DNA of 59,239 nucleotides, from positions 1 to 59,239 of the forward strand of contig NZ_LKHP01000012.1 in the NCBI RefSeq assembly GCF_001440545.1, given 5' to 3'. This DNA is from Caloramator mitchellensis. GTDB lineage: Bacteria; Bacillota; Clostridia; Clostridiales; Caloramatoraceae. The notes under the pieces are model-generated. The model did no database searches. It was given only the letters and a program-made list of their open reading frames with translations, and was not told the origin of the DNA. This document shows, piece after piece, positions 1 to 8,259 of this stretch. Position 1 is the stretch's first letter; each line of letters opens with the position of its first letter. The position numbers were made by a program, and so were the translations under genes.

Positions 1-127
1 TTTTATCGTCCTTTATCAAATTTATTCTTTGTTCGAGTTTTATTTTTTCGCTGTTTAATTGCACAAGCGCTGCATATGAAAGTATAAACATCAGTAGAAA
101 GATTATTGTTGAAACTAAAAAGAGCAT
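1..127 (-). CDS. TadC-like type II secretion F family protein, N-terminal fragment
   Basis: The first 42 codons of a gene running off the left edge of the window. The start ATG follows a good AGGGGG ribosome binding site and lies 11 bases after the tadB stop. The visible protein begins with a hydrophobic segment (about residues 3-22, MLFLVSTIIFLLMFILSYAA) and then turns charged. This is how TadC proteins begin, and tadC normally follows tadB in tad operons. TadC is the second inner-membrane platform protein of the type IVc pilus machine. The identity rests on position and the membrane start only, because the F domain lies outside the window. Confidence 0.6.
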   Translation of the reverse strand, partial: MLFLVSTIIFLLMFILSYAALVQLNSEKIKLEQRINLIKDDK

Positions 128-138
128 CCTGCCACCCC

Positions 139-1092
139 CTATACTTCGATATTTATTATTTTTCTAATGAACAAAAGCCCAATGAATTCACTAATAATAG
201 ATGCAATTATCATAAATATTCCTATCCTTGTAGTGAACAAAAGCATTATATATTCCTTATTAAATGCATATATTACAAGACCTAAGAATACAGGCATTAA
301 GCCTATAATAAGCCCTGAAAGTTTGCCCTGTGCCGTAAGAGTTTTTAATTCGTTTTTTATCTTTTGCCTTTCTCTTATGGTTTCAGATATATTATCAAGT
401 ATCTCCGAAAGATTCCCTCCAATGTCCTTTTGAATTAAAAGAGCGTTTATTAATAAATTTAAATCCTCTGAAACAACTCTCTGCTGAAGGCTTCTAAAAG
501 CTTCTTCTTCTGGCATACCAAGGCTCATCTCCTTTAAAAGCCTTTTAAATTCCTTTCCAAGAGGTTCCTTTATCTGCTCGCTTACTACAGATAATGCTTG
601 TAAAAATGAGTATCCTGCCTTTAGTGAATTTGAAATAATGACGATAGCTTCTGTTAATTGGCTGTCGAACATCTTAAATCTGTCGTTCTTTCGCTTTAAT
701 ATGATTAGAGAAGGAATATTCCAAACTATAACCATAGTAAAGGATGACAAGAGCAAATCCCTTGTTATGCTGTAAATTAAAAACACAATAACAAATGTCG
801 ATAAAAGTTTAATAACTAAAAGCTCCTCAAATGTCAAGGGAACGTCTGCCCTTATAAGTTCAAGCTCAGTTTTTCTAATATTCTTCTTGTTAAATTTAAA
901 ATCAGGGACCAAATTGGAAAGAATTTTAATTAAGCTTATCCTTTCCTTCTTTAGGCTCTTTTTTTCCTCAACAAAGTCTTCTTCGAAATATTTCAATTTA
1001 TCTATAGGCTTTTGCCTTCCGTATATAATAATCAAAATTGCAGCTGTCAATAAAAACACCGCAAGAAAAACGATAAAAAGTATAATTGCCAT
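139..1092 (-). CDS. tadB: TadB, inner-membrane platform protein of Tad/Flp pilus
   Basis: 317-residue membrane protein with an N-terminal membrane segment (about residues 3-25), two segments around 90-130, a central cytoplasmic T2SSF domain (about 145-270, with the typical stretch around LTEAIVIISNSLKAGYSFLQ and GMPEEEAF) and two C-terminal membrane helices. F-domain proteins form the platform that couples the CpaF/TadA motor to pilin polymerisation. The gene sits between cpaF and tadC, 14 bases after cpaF, in an eight-gene pilus operon. Length and order match the family. The start is supported by GGAAG seven bases upstream. Confidence 0.9.
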   Translation of the reverse strand: MAIILFIVFLAVFLLTAAILIIIYGRQKPIDKLKYFEEDFVEEKKSLKKERISLIKILSNLVPDFKFNKKNIRKTELELIRADVPLTFEELLVIKLLSTFVIVFLIYSITRDLLLSSFTMVIVWNIPSLIILKRKNDRFKMFDSQLTEAIVIISNSLKAGYSFLQALSVVSEQIKEPLGKEFKRLLKEMSLGMPEEEAFRSLQQRVVSEDLNLLINALLIQKDIGGNLSEILDNISETIRERQKIKNELKTLTAQGKLSGLIIGLMPVFLGLVIYAFNKEYIMLLFTTRIGIFMIIASIISEFIGLLFIRKIINIEV

Positions 1093-1106
1093 ATAATCAC
1101 TTCCAA

Positions 1107-2432
1107 TTACTGAAATATTTCAGATGGGATTATAATTCCCTTTTCCTTAAGTTTTTGCATAAACTTTGGCATAACTCCTGTAAAAATAAATTCTCCCTTT
1201 ACCTTGCCCTTATTATCAAGTCCTCTTTGTTCATACCTGAATATATCCTGAAGTATTATTACATCGCCTTCCATACCCTGAACTTCTGTTATATGGGTAA
1301 TTTTTCTACTCCCGTCCATGAGTCTTGACTGCTGAATTATTAAATCTATAGCAGATGCAATCTGGTCTCTAATTGCCTTTACAGGTAGATTCATACCCGA
1401 CATCAAAACCATTGTCTCAAGTCTTGATAGCATATCCCTAGGCGAATTGGCATGACCTGTGGTTAGCGAGCCATCGTGGCCTGTATTCATTGCCTGAAGC
1501 ATATCGAGCGCCTCACCGCTTCTTACTTCACCGACTACTATTCTGTCCGGCCTCATTCTAAGGCTGTTTTTCACAAGATCTCTTATTGTTATCTCACCTT
1601 TACCTTCAAGATTAGCCGGCCTTGTTTCCAGCCTTACAACATGCTCCTGCGATAGCTGCAATTCTGCTGCATCTTCTATCGTTATAATTCTTTCCTCGTT
1701 TGGAATAAAAGATGATAAAACGTTCAAAGTAGTCGTCTTACCACTTCCTGTTCCACCTGATACAACAATATTCAGCCTTCCCTGAACGCAGGACTTCAAA
1801 AACTCTGCCATTTTAGATGTCATTGTCCCAAAACTTATTAAATCATCAACTGTAAAAGGATCCTCCGAAAATTTTCTGATTGTAATGGACGGCCCATCTA
1901 TTGCAAGAGGGGGAATTATGGCATTAACTCTTGAACCATTCGGTAATCTTGCATCAACCATAGGAGAACTTTCATCTATTCTTCTTCCTAAGGGGGAAAC
2001 GATTTTTTTGATTACGTGCATAACGTGATCATCATTTTTAAATTTTGCATCGGTTAAAGTTAGTTTACCGTGCCTTTCAACATATATTTTTGATGGGCCA
2101 TTTACCATTATTTCAGTAACGGAGCTGTCCTTTAAGAAAGGTGTAATTGGACCAAAGCCAATTATCTCATCTATTAATTCTTCCCTAATCTTTTTCTTTT
2201 GGTTATTAGTTAAGTTTAGCGATTCCTCTTCTATATGCTTAGTTAAAATTGAATTAATCTTTTGTATTAATTCTTCATTTTGTTCTGATATTTCCTTAAA
2301 ATCTATATCAAGTTCCTCAATTACCTTATTTTGAATCTTTGTTTTTAATTCTAAATATGGGTCGATTTCCTTTTCATTTTTGTTCTGCTTCTTATCTATG
2401 TTTATTGCTTCTAATCTTTTAATTAAAGACAT
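1107..2432 (-). CDS. cpaF: CpaF/TadA, pilus assembly ATPase
   Basis: 441-residue cytoplasmic secretion ATPase of the VirB11/GspE superfamily that drives Flp pilus extension and probably retraction. The N-terminal half (to about residue 130) is helical and variable. The N2 domain carries EIMVNGPSKIYVERHGKLT. The Walker A loop GGTGSGKTTT is near residue 222, the Asp box follows (TIEDAAELQL), and the Walker B region RPDRIVVGEVRSGEALDML with the His box (GHDGSLTTGHAN) starts near 294. All catalytic elements are present. The gene lies between cpaE and tadB; the start follows a GGGGGG ribosome binding site and lies 11 bases after the cpaE stop. Confidence 0.95.
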   Translation of the reverse strand: MSLIKRLEAINIDKKQNKNEKEIDPYLELKTKIQNKVIEELDIDFKEISEQNEELIQKINSILTKHIEEESLNLTNNQKKKIREELIDEIIGFGPITPFLKDSSVTEIMVNGPSKIYVERHGKLTLTDAKFKNDDHVMHVIKKIVSPLGRRIDESSPMVDARLPNGSRVNAIIPPLAIDGPSITIRKFSEDPFTVDDLISFGTMTSKMAEFLKSCVQGRLNIVVSGGTGSGKTTTLNVLSSFIPNEERIITIEDAAELQLSQEHVVRLETRPANLEGKGEITIRDLVKNSLRMRPDRIVVGEVRSGEALDMLQAMNTGHDGSLTTGHANSPRDMLSRLETMVLMSGMNLPVKAIRDQIASAIDLIIQQSRLMDGSRKITHITEVQGMEGDVIILQDIFRYEQRGLDNKGKVKGEFIFTGVMPKFMQKLKEKGIIIPSEIFQ

Positions 2433-2443
2433 TGAAATCCCCC

Positions 2444-3580
2444 CTAAACCTCCAGCGTCTTACACAGTGTTTCAATTGCCTTTGCCAGTTTTGATTTTAT
2501 CAGTTTATTGTTGTCCATAAACGGTTTTCCATTGTTTATAGATGGCAAAACTGTCTTCTCATCATCTGGAATGCTTGCAAATATATTTTCCTTAAATACA
2601 TCTTCAACGTCTCCCTTGTTTATTCCATAGTCTGTGTTGAATCTGTTGATGACTATCTTTACTTTTTTATTATCATATCCTAACGATTTCATGACCGAAA
2701 GCCCAAGCTTTGTGTTTTTCAGCGAAATTATATCCATCGTCGAAATCAACAATATATAGTCTGAATTATCAAGAACGTATAATGTAGTGTCGTTAAAATT
2801 TATTCCAGTATCCACTATTATCAAATCGTAGTGCCTTTTAATGATTTTAAATATTTTCTCCACGCTATCCTTTCCAATATATTCAGCCGATTCTGGTTTT
2901 TTAGGAGCAAATAAAATATCAAGGTTCTCCTTGTAGCCGAATATATAGGGCTTTAAGCTGTTATAGGAATCAAGCTGTTCATCATCTATAGTATCAAGAA
3001 TAGTCTTATGATTTGCTCCGTCAACCATTAGGGATACATCACCGAACATCAAATCCATGTCAATTAGAATAGTCTTCTTAGTCTTGCTAAACTCTACTGC
3101 GCTGTTAACAGCAAGGACTGTTTTCCCAACTCCGCCTTTTGAGCTAAAAAAAGTCACTATTTTTCCATCCCTAATCTCTTCCTCGACATTCAGTTTTGAA
3201 AGTATATCCTTATATCTTTCGTAGGTTACTTTAATTGTTTCGATAAGCGATTCATAGTTAAATGGTTTTATAATATATTCTTTAGCACCATAGAACATGG
3301 CTTTTTTTAGGTATTCGCTTTCTCCCTGAACTGACATAATGATTACAATTACATTTGGATATAATTTTGTAATCCTTTCTGTTGCTTCAAGCCCGTTTAA
3401 AACAGGCATGTTTATATCCATCAAAACAACATCCGGCTTAAGCTTAGGTATAAGCCTTAAAGTTTCTTCACCATCACAGGCTTCCCCTACTATTTCAAAT
3501 TCATCCTCCAAAAGAAGAATCTTTTTAATTATGTCCCTTGTTTCCTTTATATCATCTGCAATTAATACTTTAATCTTCAT
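2444..3580 (-). CDS. cpaE: CpaE/TadZ, receiver plus MinD-like ATPase for pilus positioning
   Basis: 378 residues. Residues 1-120 form a response-regulator receiver (acidic pair in VLIADDIKET, phosphoacceptor Asp near 53 in VVLMDINMP, Lys in YIIKPF). Unlike many TadZ proteins, this receiver looks fully phosphorylatable. The remainder is a ParA/MinD ATPase with deviant Walker A FSSKGGVGKT near residue 143, LIDMDLMFGDVSLM and LIIVDTGINF. TadZ places the pilus machine at a cell site. The start chosen is the ATG at 3580 with AGGAGTG upstream, not one six codons earlier that overlaps this site. A receiver able to take phosphate could tie pilus placement to a two-component signal; this is inference. 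Confidence 0.9.
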   Translation of the reverse strand: MKIKVLIADDIKETRDIIKKILLLEDEFEIVGEACDGEETLRLIPKLKPDVVLMDINMPVLNGLEATERITKLYPNVIVIIMSVQGESEYLKKAMFYGAKEYIIKPFNYESLIETIKVTYERYKDILSKLNVEEEIRDGKIVTFFSSKGGVGKTVLAVNSAVEFSKTKKTILIDMDLMFGDVSLMVDGANHKTILDTIDDEQLDSYNSLKPYIFGYKENLDILFAPKKPESAEYIGKDSVEKIFKIIKRHYDLIIVDTGINFNDTTLYVLDNSDYILLISTMDIISLKNTKLGLSVMKSLGYDNKKVKIVINRFNTDYGINKGDVEDVFKENIFASIPDDEKTVLPSINNGKPFMDNNKLIKSKLAKAIETLCKTLEV

Positions 3581-3590
3581 GGTATCACTC

Positions 3591-4514
3591 CTATTCAAAG
3601 GCGACCGGAATTTTTATCACCATACCTGGAACGATTATGTTTTCATCCTTTATTTTGTTTATTTCCTTTAAAAGTGCATAATTATCAGGAACGCCATAGA
3701 ATGCCCTGCTTATATTTCTCAATGTATCTCCCTTTTTTACCTTGTAGTAAATGTATTTGGTCTTTGTATTAGTGCTACTTGTTCCTGATGAGCCTTTTAA
3801 TAGGTCGGAATCAATAGTTCCATTCGTATTTATAATCTTATCATCCTTAACAGACCTTAATGCAAGTTTTACAACTCCTATATCTCCTGCAAGGACTAAT
3901 TTTTCAACATCGTTTGCTGGGACCTCCAATGTAACAAAAAAGTTTGTAGGAACCTTCCCATCGTCCTTTGGACTATTTTCCCTCGAAAGGTTTCTATCAA
4001 CAGCTAATACCTTTACGTTTTGGAGTATCATCTTTGCTATCTCGGGCCTTATTAATTTATTAGCTTCCCTTTTTTCTTGTAAGAAAACAATCACATCAAC
4101 ATAATCTCCAGGTTTTATTAGATATGAAACTCCAGTATCACCTGTTACATTCATTGAAACTGCTCTTTTATTTTCATCTATCTGAAAACTTAACTCGTTT
4201 ATATTTTCGCTCTGTAGTTTTTCCTTGATTATAATCTCATCCTTAACTATGTTTTCCTTTGCAAATTTTCCAACAATATGAGAATAGTCCGTGATGAAAC
4301 TATCTAAAAGAGCATCCTTAGATATTTCAACTTCCTTTAGCATGTCTTTTTGAATCACTGTTCCTTTTGGAATCGAAACCTGTGCAGCAATTATATTTAC
4401 CATTTCTTCTTTCTTGTTGTTCTTTAGAGAGTTTAGGTAATAATATACTGAAGCTGTTGCCATAATAGATAGGATAAAGGATACTATAATCAGTTTTTTT
4501 GCTATTCCCTTCAT
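3591..4514 (-). CDS. cpaB: CpaB/RcpC pilus assembly protein with C-terminal LysM domain
   Basis: 307 residues. An N-terminal membrane anchor (about 6-27) is followed by a SAF-like domain (VSIPKGTVIQKDMLKEVEI, about 46-110) and the RcpC region (YLIKPGDYVDVIVFL to about 225). A Ser/Thr/Gly linker (SSGTSSTNTKTK) leads into a LysM domain at about 256-305 (YKVKKGDTLRNISRAFYG and IIVPGMVIKIP). CpaB proteins help the pilus cross the envelope. In diderm bacteria they work at the outer membrane, so in this Gram-positive setting the LysM probably holds the protein on peptidoglycan. It lies between tadG-like and cpaE in the operon. Confidence 0.85.
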   Translation of the reverse strand: MKGIAKKLIIVSFILSIMATASVYYYLNSLKNNKKEEMVNIIAAQVSIPKGTVIQKDMLKEVEISKDALLDSFITDYSHIVGKFAKENIVKDEIIIKEKLQSENINELSFQIDENKRAVSMNVTGDTGVSYLIKPGDYVDVIVFLQEKREANKLIRPEIAKMILQNVKVLAVDRNLSRENSPKDDGKVPTNFFVTLEVPANDVEKLVLAGDIGVVKLALRSVKDDKIINTNGTIDSDLLKGSSGTSSTNTKTKYIYYKVKKGDTLRNISRAFYGVPDNYALLKEINKIKDENIIVPGMVIKIPVAFE

Positions 4515-4522
4515 ACTAACAC

Positions 4523-5407
4523 CTACCTTGTAAGTTTTGCACCATAAAGCCCTGTATCATTAAGACTCAAATCTATTTCAGCCCTATCTACATATCTTAT
4601 AAACCTTCCTGTGATTTCTGCCTTACCTGATTTTTTATAAACATCCTCAACATAGAATTTTGCAAAACCAACCACCTGGACCTTCTTTCTTCCATCAACC
4701 TCAAGGGTATTAACAAGTGGCAATGTCCAAATCCTAATTGAGTCCCTGGTAAAATTTTGGAATGTGCTTTGTTCTGAATTTATTAAATTCCTAAGTTCAT
4801 TTACAACCCCAGCCATATTACCAGGTTCTGTATCTATCCAATCTCCAACGCTTATCTTTCCGTTATATCCATATAGTGCATTATTCCTAAAAACTGCTGC
4901 TCCTTGTCCCCCCATTGCTAAAACTCCATAATTTCCGTGATATCCATCCCCAGCATCTTCCTTTAAAACTACTAAGTCTCCATAGTGATAATCATAAGCT
5001 ACAACTGCAAATGGTCTTATTCCGCCATTTACAGACCTTGCTGGTCCAATTATTGCCTTTGATTTTGCATTAACAATGCTTTTATTTATTCCCATAATTT
5101 GTGCAAAGAAGTGCTTTACTTCTTTTTGAGAGCGTATCTCAATGCTTTTGTTGTTTTCAGCAATTAATATTTCAGATTTTCCAACTTCTGCACCGTTTTT
5201 TTCAAGATATTCCATTGCAATTTCATAAGCACTTTGAGGGTTAGTAGGAAGTTCTAGTGCTGCAGATAATGCCGCTGCGTCAACAGCATTCTCAAGTTTA
5301 ATTTTTTCTCCATAAATTATCCCAATATCTATAACATAGGCTGAAAATCCCAAAAGTGCTGTCATTCCTATTGCAACTAGTATCGCTGCGTTTCCCTTTC
5401 TTTTCAT
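4523..5407 (-). CDS. TadG-like Flp pilus assembly / minor pilin-type protein
   Basis: About 294 residues from the ATG at 5407, which has GAGGGTGATGG just upstream; an in-frame ATG six codons earlier overlaps that site. The N-terminus is prepilin-like: a short basic leader, then a hydrophobic helix (AAILVAIGMTALLGFSAYVI) and ENAVDAAALSAALELP, the signature of TadE/G-type proteins. The rest is an exported beta-rich domain with Gly-rich stretches (DYHYGDLVVLKEDAGDGYHG) and no recognised catalytic site. It follows tadE (stop 5418) in the operon and probably forms a minor pilin or tip component. Confidence 0.75.
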   Translation of the reverse strand: MKRKGNAAILVAIGMTALLGFSAYVIDIGIIYGEKIKLENAVDAAALSAALELPTNPQSAYEIAMEYLEKNGAEVGKSEILIAENNKSIEIRSQKEVKHFFAQIMGINKSIVNAKSKAIIGPARSVNGGIRPFAVVAYDYHYGDLVVLKEDAGDGYHGNYGVLAMGGQGAAVFRNNALYGYNGKISVGDWIDTEPGNMAGVVNELRNLINSEQSTFQNFTRDSIRIWTLPLVNTLEVDGRKKVQVVGFAKFYVEDVYKKSGKAEITGRFIRYVDRAEIDLSLNDTGLYGAKLTR

Positions 5408-5417
5408 ACCATCACCC

Positions 5418-5795
5418 TCATTCAACCCTCATTGATGTTTCAGCTTTGAGCTCAATATTGTTGCCCAATAGATTGCTAATTACAGGGACAATTAATTCAT
5501 AGTCATAGATTACTTTAACGTTTATAGTATCGCCTGATTTTCTACTGCCTTCACCAGGCGTTATTTCTATTCCAAGCTTAGAGTCATCCAGATTTGGTGA
5601 TATGTTGCGAACTATCTGAATTATCTCGCTGTCGTTAGCACCCATAATTCCATATCTTGCCCCTTCCCTTGAGGCGTTTTGTATTGTTAAATAGGAATTG
5701 AGCATCATACCAAATTCTATAATTCCAGCTATTATAAATATCAAAATTGGAAGTATAATTGCAAATTCAACTAAAGCCTGGCCTTTATTTTTCAT
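5418..5795 (-). CDS. tadE: TadE-like pseudopilin
   Basis: 125 residues from the ATG at 5795, which has GAGGCGG upstream. The sequence KNKGQALVEFAIILPILIFI is the canonical TadE motif, with Glu at the fifth position after the expected prepilin cleavage site. The hydrophobic helix is followed by NASREGARYGIMG and a small exported domain. TadE is processed by the same prepilin peptidase as Flp and is needed for pilus assembly. No prepilin peptidase gene (tadV/cpaA) occurs in the window. It is the first gene after the hairpin that separates flp from the rest of the operon. Confidence 0.9.
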   Translation of the reverse strand: MKNKGQALVEFAIILPILIFIIAGIIEFGMMLNSYLTIQNASREGARYGIMGANDSEIIQIVRNISPNLDDSKLGIEITPGEGSRKSGDTINVKVIYDYELIVPVISNLLGNNIELKAETSMRVE

Positions 5796-5850
5796 ATTAA
5801 CCGCCTCTGTTTCCACGCAAATAATTAATTTTTCATTATAAGCTTGTTTA

Positions 5851-5893
5851 AAAAAAGATATGCAAACTATTTCGCGTTTGCATATCTTTGAAA
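5851..5893 (-). terminator. Hairpin with T run between flp and tadE
   Basis: Perfect 14-bp inverted repeat (5854-5867 and 5876-5889, AAAGATATGCAAAC and its complement) with an 8-base loop, followed on the minus strand by a run of T. It lies just after flp and before tadE. A partial terminator here would give abundant pilin message and a smaller amount of assembly-gene message, as is common for major pilin genes. Confidence 0.8.
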
Positions 5894-5906
5894 GTTAATC
5901 ATGCTC

Positions 5907-6077
5907 TTATAGGTTTCCATTTATGCCCTCAAACAAAGTCTTTAGTTTAGGTCCCAAAAGAATCAATCCTGCAATAGCTACAACAGCTACCAGCGCGATT
6001 ATTAACCCATATTCCACCATACCTTGTCCCTTTTGCTTTTTATTTAGAGCCATGAAGGTAAGCAAACTTCTTAGCAT
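5907..6077 (-). CDS. flp: Flp-type major pilin
   Basis: A 56-residue protein, MLRSLLTFMALNKKQKGQG followed by MVEYGLIIALVAVVAIAGL. The Gly before MVEYG, the Glu and Tyr at +2/+3 relative to the cleaved Gly region, and the single hydrophobic helix are the signatures of Flp prepilins. These are cut by a TadV/CpaA-type peptidase and polymerised into type IVc pili. The ATG follows a GGGGG ribosome binding site 8 bases upstream. The gene heads the tad operon and is separated from tadE by a strong hairpin. Confidence 0.9.
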   Translation of the reverse strand: MLRSLLTFMALNKKQKGQGMVEYGLIIALVAVVAIAGLILLGPKLKTLFEGINGNL

Positions 6078-6137
6078 AATTTATACCCCCTTATATTTAT
6101 TCTTAAATTTGTCTACCTTTTGTTAATTCTATTATAT

Positions 6138-6182
6138 TAAGGTTATGAATCTAAAAATAGATTATGAAGGTCCTAACCTTTA
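6138..6182. promoter_or_regulatory. Nested inverted repeats upstream of flp
   Basis: AAGGTT at 6139 and AACCTT near 6180 enclose an inner perfect repeat (AATCTA, four A, TAGATT). It lies about 60-100 bases upstream of the flp start and next to the terminator of the regulator operon. It could be an operator or a leader structure for the pilus operon. The promoter itself is not clear: TATAAT occurs nearby on the minus strand but lacks a good -35. Confidence 0.35.
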
Positions 6183-6195
6183 GGTAATTTGGTCG

Positions 6196-6221
6196 CAAAA
6201 AAATAGGGACTAAAGTCCCTA
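6196..6221 (-). terminator. Terminator of the DegS/DegU-like operon
   Basis: Inverted repeat AGGGAC...GTCCCT (6205-6210 and 6215-6220), followed on the minus strand by seven T. The stem includes the stop codon of the response regulator gene. It separates that operon from flp. Confidence 0.75.
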
Positions 6222-6878
6222 AAACTTGAAATGACCTTCAATATCGTTCTGCAGCGCCAATATCGCCGCCTGAACCCTATCGTGAACGTTTAGCTTTAAA
6301 AATATACTTGTTGCATAATTTTTTACAGTTTTTTCAGAAAGATATAACATGTCCCCTATTTCCTTATTACTTAACCCCTTTGACATATAGTATAAAACCT
6401 CAACTTCACGCTTTGAAAGAGCATCAAATATACTGTTTTTTTCCTTTTCTTTATTTCTGATGTCCTTAAAAAGCAAAGATACCAAGGATTTATCTATATA
6501 CTTTTCACCGCTATAAACTGTTCTTATTGCATCTACTATTTCTTCAGCTGCAGAGTCCTTTAAGATATACCCATCTGCACCTATGTCTATAGCCGTAAAT
6601 ATAGTAGCTTTATCGCTTTCAACGGTAAGCATAATTACTTTTAATTCACCATATTCTTTTTTAATCCTTCTTAACACCTCAATACCATCCATCTTAGGCA
6701 TATTAATGTCAAGCAATAATACATCTGGAATATCTCTATTCAAATACGATAATACCTCTTCCCCATTCTTTGCTTTAAAAATTACAATTAAATCCTCTTC
6801 AAAACTGACTATTCGCTCAAGTCCCTGCCTTATAAGTTCATGGTCATCTGCAATTAAAACCTTAATCTTTTCCTTCAT
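6219..6878 (-). CDS. NarL/LuxR-family response regulator (DegU-like)
   Basis: 219 residues. The receiver (1-120) has DDHELIRQG, the phosphoacceptor Asp in VLLLDINMP (about 58), a Thr in MLTVES and Lys in YILKDS. The C-terminal LuxR/GerE helix-turn-helix (about 150-210) has LSKREVEVLYYMSKGLSNKEIGDML and SEKTVKNYATSIFLKL. It overlaps the kinase gene by 17 bases, so the two form a coupled pair. The operon ends just upstream of flp on the same strand, so the pilus operon is a reasonable target; this is positional inference. The name DegU is not proved. Confidence 0.85.
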   Translation of the reverse strand: MKEKIKVLIADDHELIRQGLERIVSFEEDLIVIFKAKNGEEVLSYLNRDIPDVLLLDINMPKMDGIEVLRRIKKEYGELKVIMLTVESDKATIFTAIDIGADGYILKDSAAEEIVDAIRTVYSGEKYIDKSLVSLLFKDIRNKEKEKNSIFDALSKREVEVLYYMSKGLSNKEIGDMLYLSEKTVKNYATSIFLKLNVHDRVQAAILALQNDIEGHFKF

Positions 6879-8034
6879 CTTGAATCACCCCCCTATTGAC
6901 TGGAAGTTTAATCTTAAATGTTGTTCCATTACCCATTTTAGATACAATATGAAATTCGCCCTGTAGCTGATTTACTCTATCGATTATTCCTAATAATCCA
7001 TAATTTTCCCCTGTTGTTTTAACTTTTTTTAATGTTTCTTCAACATCAAACCCTATTCCATCATCTGTTATGACTATCATCAGATATTTCATTCCATAGT
7101 CAAGCTTAACATCTACATTTCTTGCCTTTGAATGTTTCTTTATATTATTAAGTATTTCCTGAATCATTCTATAAGCAGCGATTTGTATGATTGGTTCAAT
7201 CTCATCGTTAACTGGCTTTAATCTTAAATTAATGTTAATATTAGTTTCCTCTATAATTGACTTTACATGCTCTTGTATAGTTTGAATCAATCCCAGGTCA
7301 TCGAAGGACATAGGCCTTAAATCAAAAATGGTATCCCTTATTTCCTTTAAAGCTTTCTTAAGAATTATTTTCAAATCATCTATTTCCTTAAGTCCTTCTT
7401 CTATATCCTTCATTATCACCTTAGGCAAAAAGTCAGCTCTCATTACCGCAGATGCGACATACTGGGCAGGTCCATCGTGTATATCCCTTGCTATCCTTGC
7501 TCTTTCATACTCCTGTGCCTCAAGTATTTTAATTCCAAGCAACATCTCTGATTCTTTATCATCTATTTCAAAGGCAGGAAGTATATCTCCCTCAAGGAAC
7601 TTAAGCGCAACGCTAATTTGACTTATTACTTTTTCTGCACTTTTAATGTTCTCATCGAGTTTTCTTAGTTGGAGTTCTAAAGCATCTCTTTTTTCCCTTA
7701 AATGTTTTTCTTCTTGTATCCTGCTCATAAGATTGCCTCTAATCTCATAAGCCCTTTCATAAACTTCCCTTATATCTTTTTCTGTATATCTAGAAAAGTC
7801 TGAGGATACCTCAACAAGTCTTTTTCTCATTTGCTTATCTAGCTTTTCTAAATGATCCACCTCATCGATTATTTTAATAATATCGTTTTTCAGCTTTGCA
7901 ATTTCAAACATCAACGATTCCTGTTCTTTTCGTATATTATCTATAATATTAACAATAGCTTCCTTGCTGTTCATAATATTATCTATTATTTTTCTAATAA
8001 TATTATTGATTTCAACTATATCTATCTTCGGCAT
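6862..8034 (-). CDS. DegS-like cytoplasmic sensor histidine kinase
   Basis: 390 residues with no membrane segment. The N-terminal half (to about 180) is a long coiled-coil sensor region as in DegS. The HisKA_3 dimerisation box ARIARDIHDGPAQYVAS carries the phosphorylated His near residue 185. The HATPase region has an N box in MIQEILNNIKKHSKA and G boxes ITDDGIGFD and YGLLGI. The kinase and the downstream regulator overlap. A soluble DegS-type kinase usually senses internal or global signals. The start ATG follows GGGGTGAGAGG. Confidence 0.85.
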   Translation of the reverse strand: MPKIDIVEINNIIRKIIDNIMNSKEAIVNIIDNIRKEQESLMFEIAKLKNDIIKIIDEVDHLEKLDKQMRKRLVEVSSDFSRYTEKDIREVYERAYEIRGNLMSRIQEEKHLREKRDALELQLRKLDENIKSAEKVISQISVALKFLEGDILPAFEIDDKESEMLLGIKILEAQEYERARIARDIHDGPAQYVASAVMRADFLPKVIMKDIEEGLKEIDDLKIILKKALKEIRDTIFDLRPMSFDDLGLIQTIQEHVKSIIEETNININLRLKPVNDEIEPIIQIAAYRMIQEILNNIKKHSKARNVDVKLDYGMKYLMIVITDDGIGFDVEETLKKVKTTGENYGLLGIIDRVNQLQGEFHIVSKMGNGTTFKIKLPVNRGVIQDEGKD

Positions 8035-8259
8035 CCTCTCACCCCAATATGAGTTTAATTGCTATTTTAATTTAATTATAATTTCATTGTCTAGAAATTA
8101 CAATTATAAATAATTAATTGTTTGACAAATGGTTTTTCTCATTAATCCTAATATCATTGTCAGAATTCTTTTGTAATTATTTGTAGAAATTTATAATTAG
8201 TTGATATATAATAAAAGAATGTAAAAAATAATCGTAGCTTCTTTTTAGGGGGAATTAAA
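8035..8259 (+). promoter_or_regulatory. Promoter region of the CHASE4-GGDEF-HD-GYP gene
   Basis: AT-rich divergent region. A likely promoter for the rightward gene is TTGTAG near 8181 with an AT-rich TATATAAT block near 8203-8211 (spacing 18-20). An AGGGGG ribosome binding site lies before the ATG at 8260. The leftward kinase operon must also start here, but I cannot fix its promoter. Confidence 0.4.

Noticed and set aside
8041-8259. c-di-GMP riboswitch before the CHASE4-GGDEF-HD-GYP gene or the other c-di-GMP genes
   Set aside because: No conserved c-di-GMP aptamer core was seen in the three upstream regions, which are AT-rich and short.
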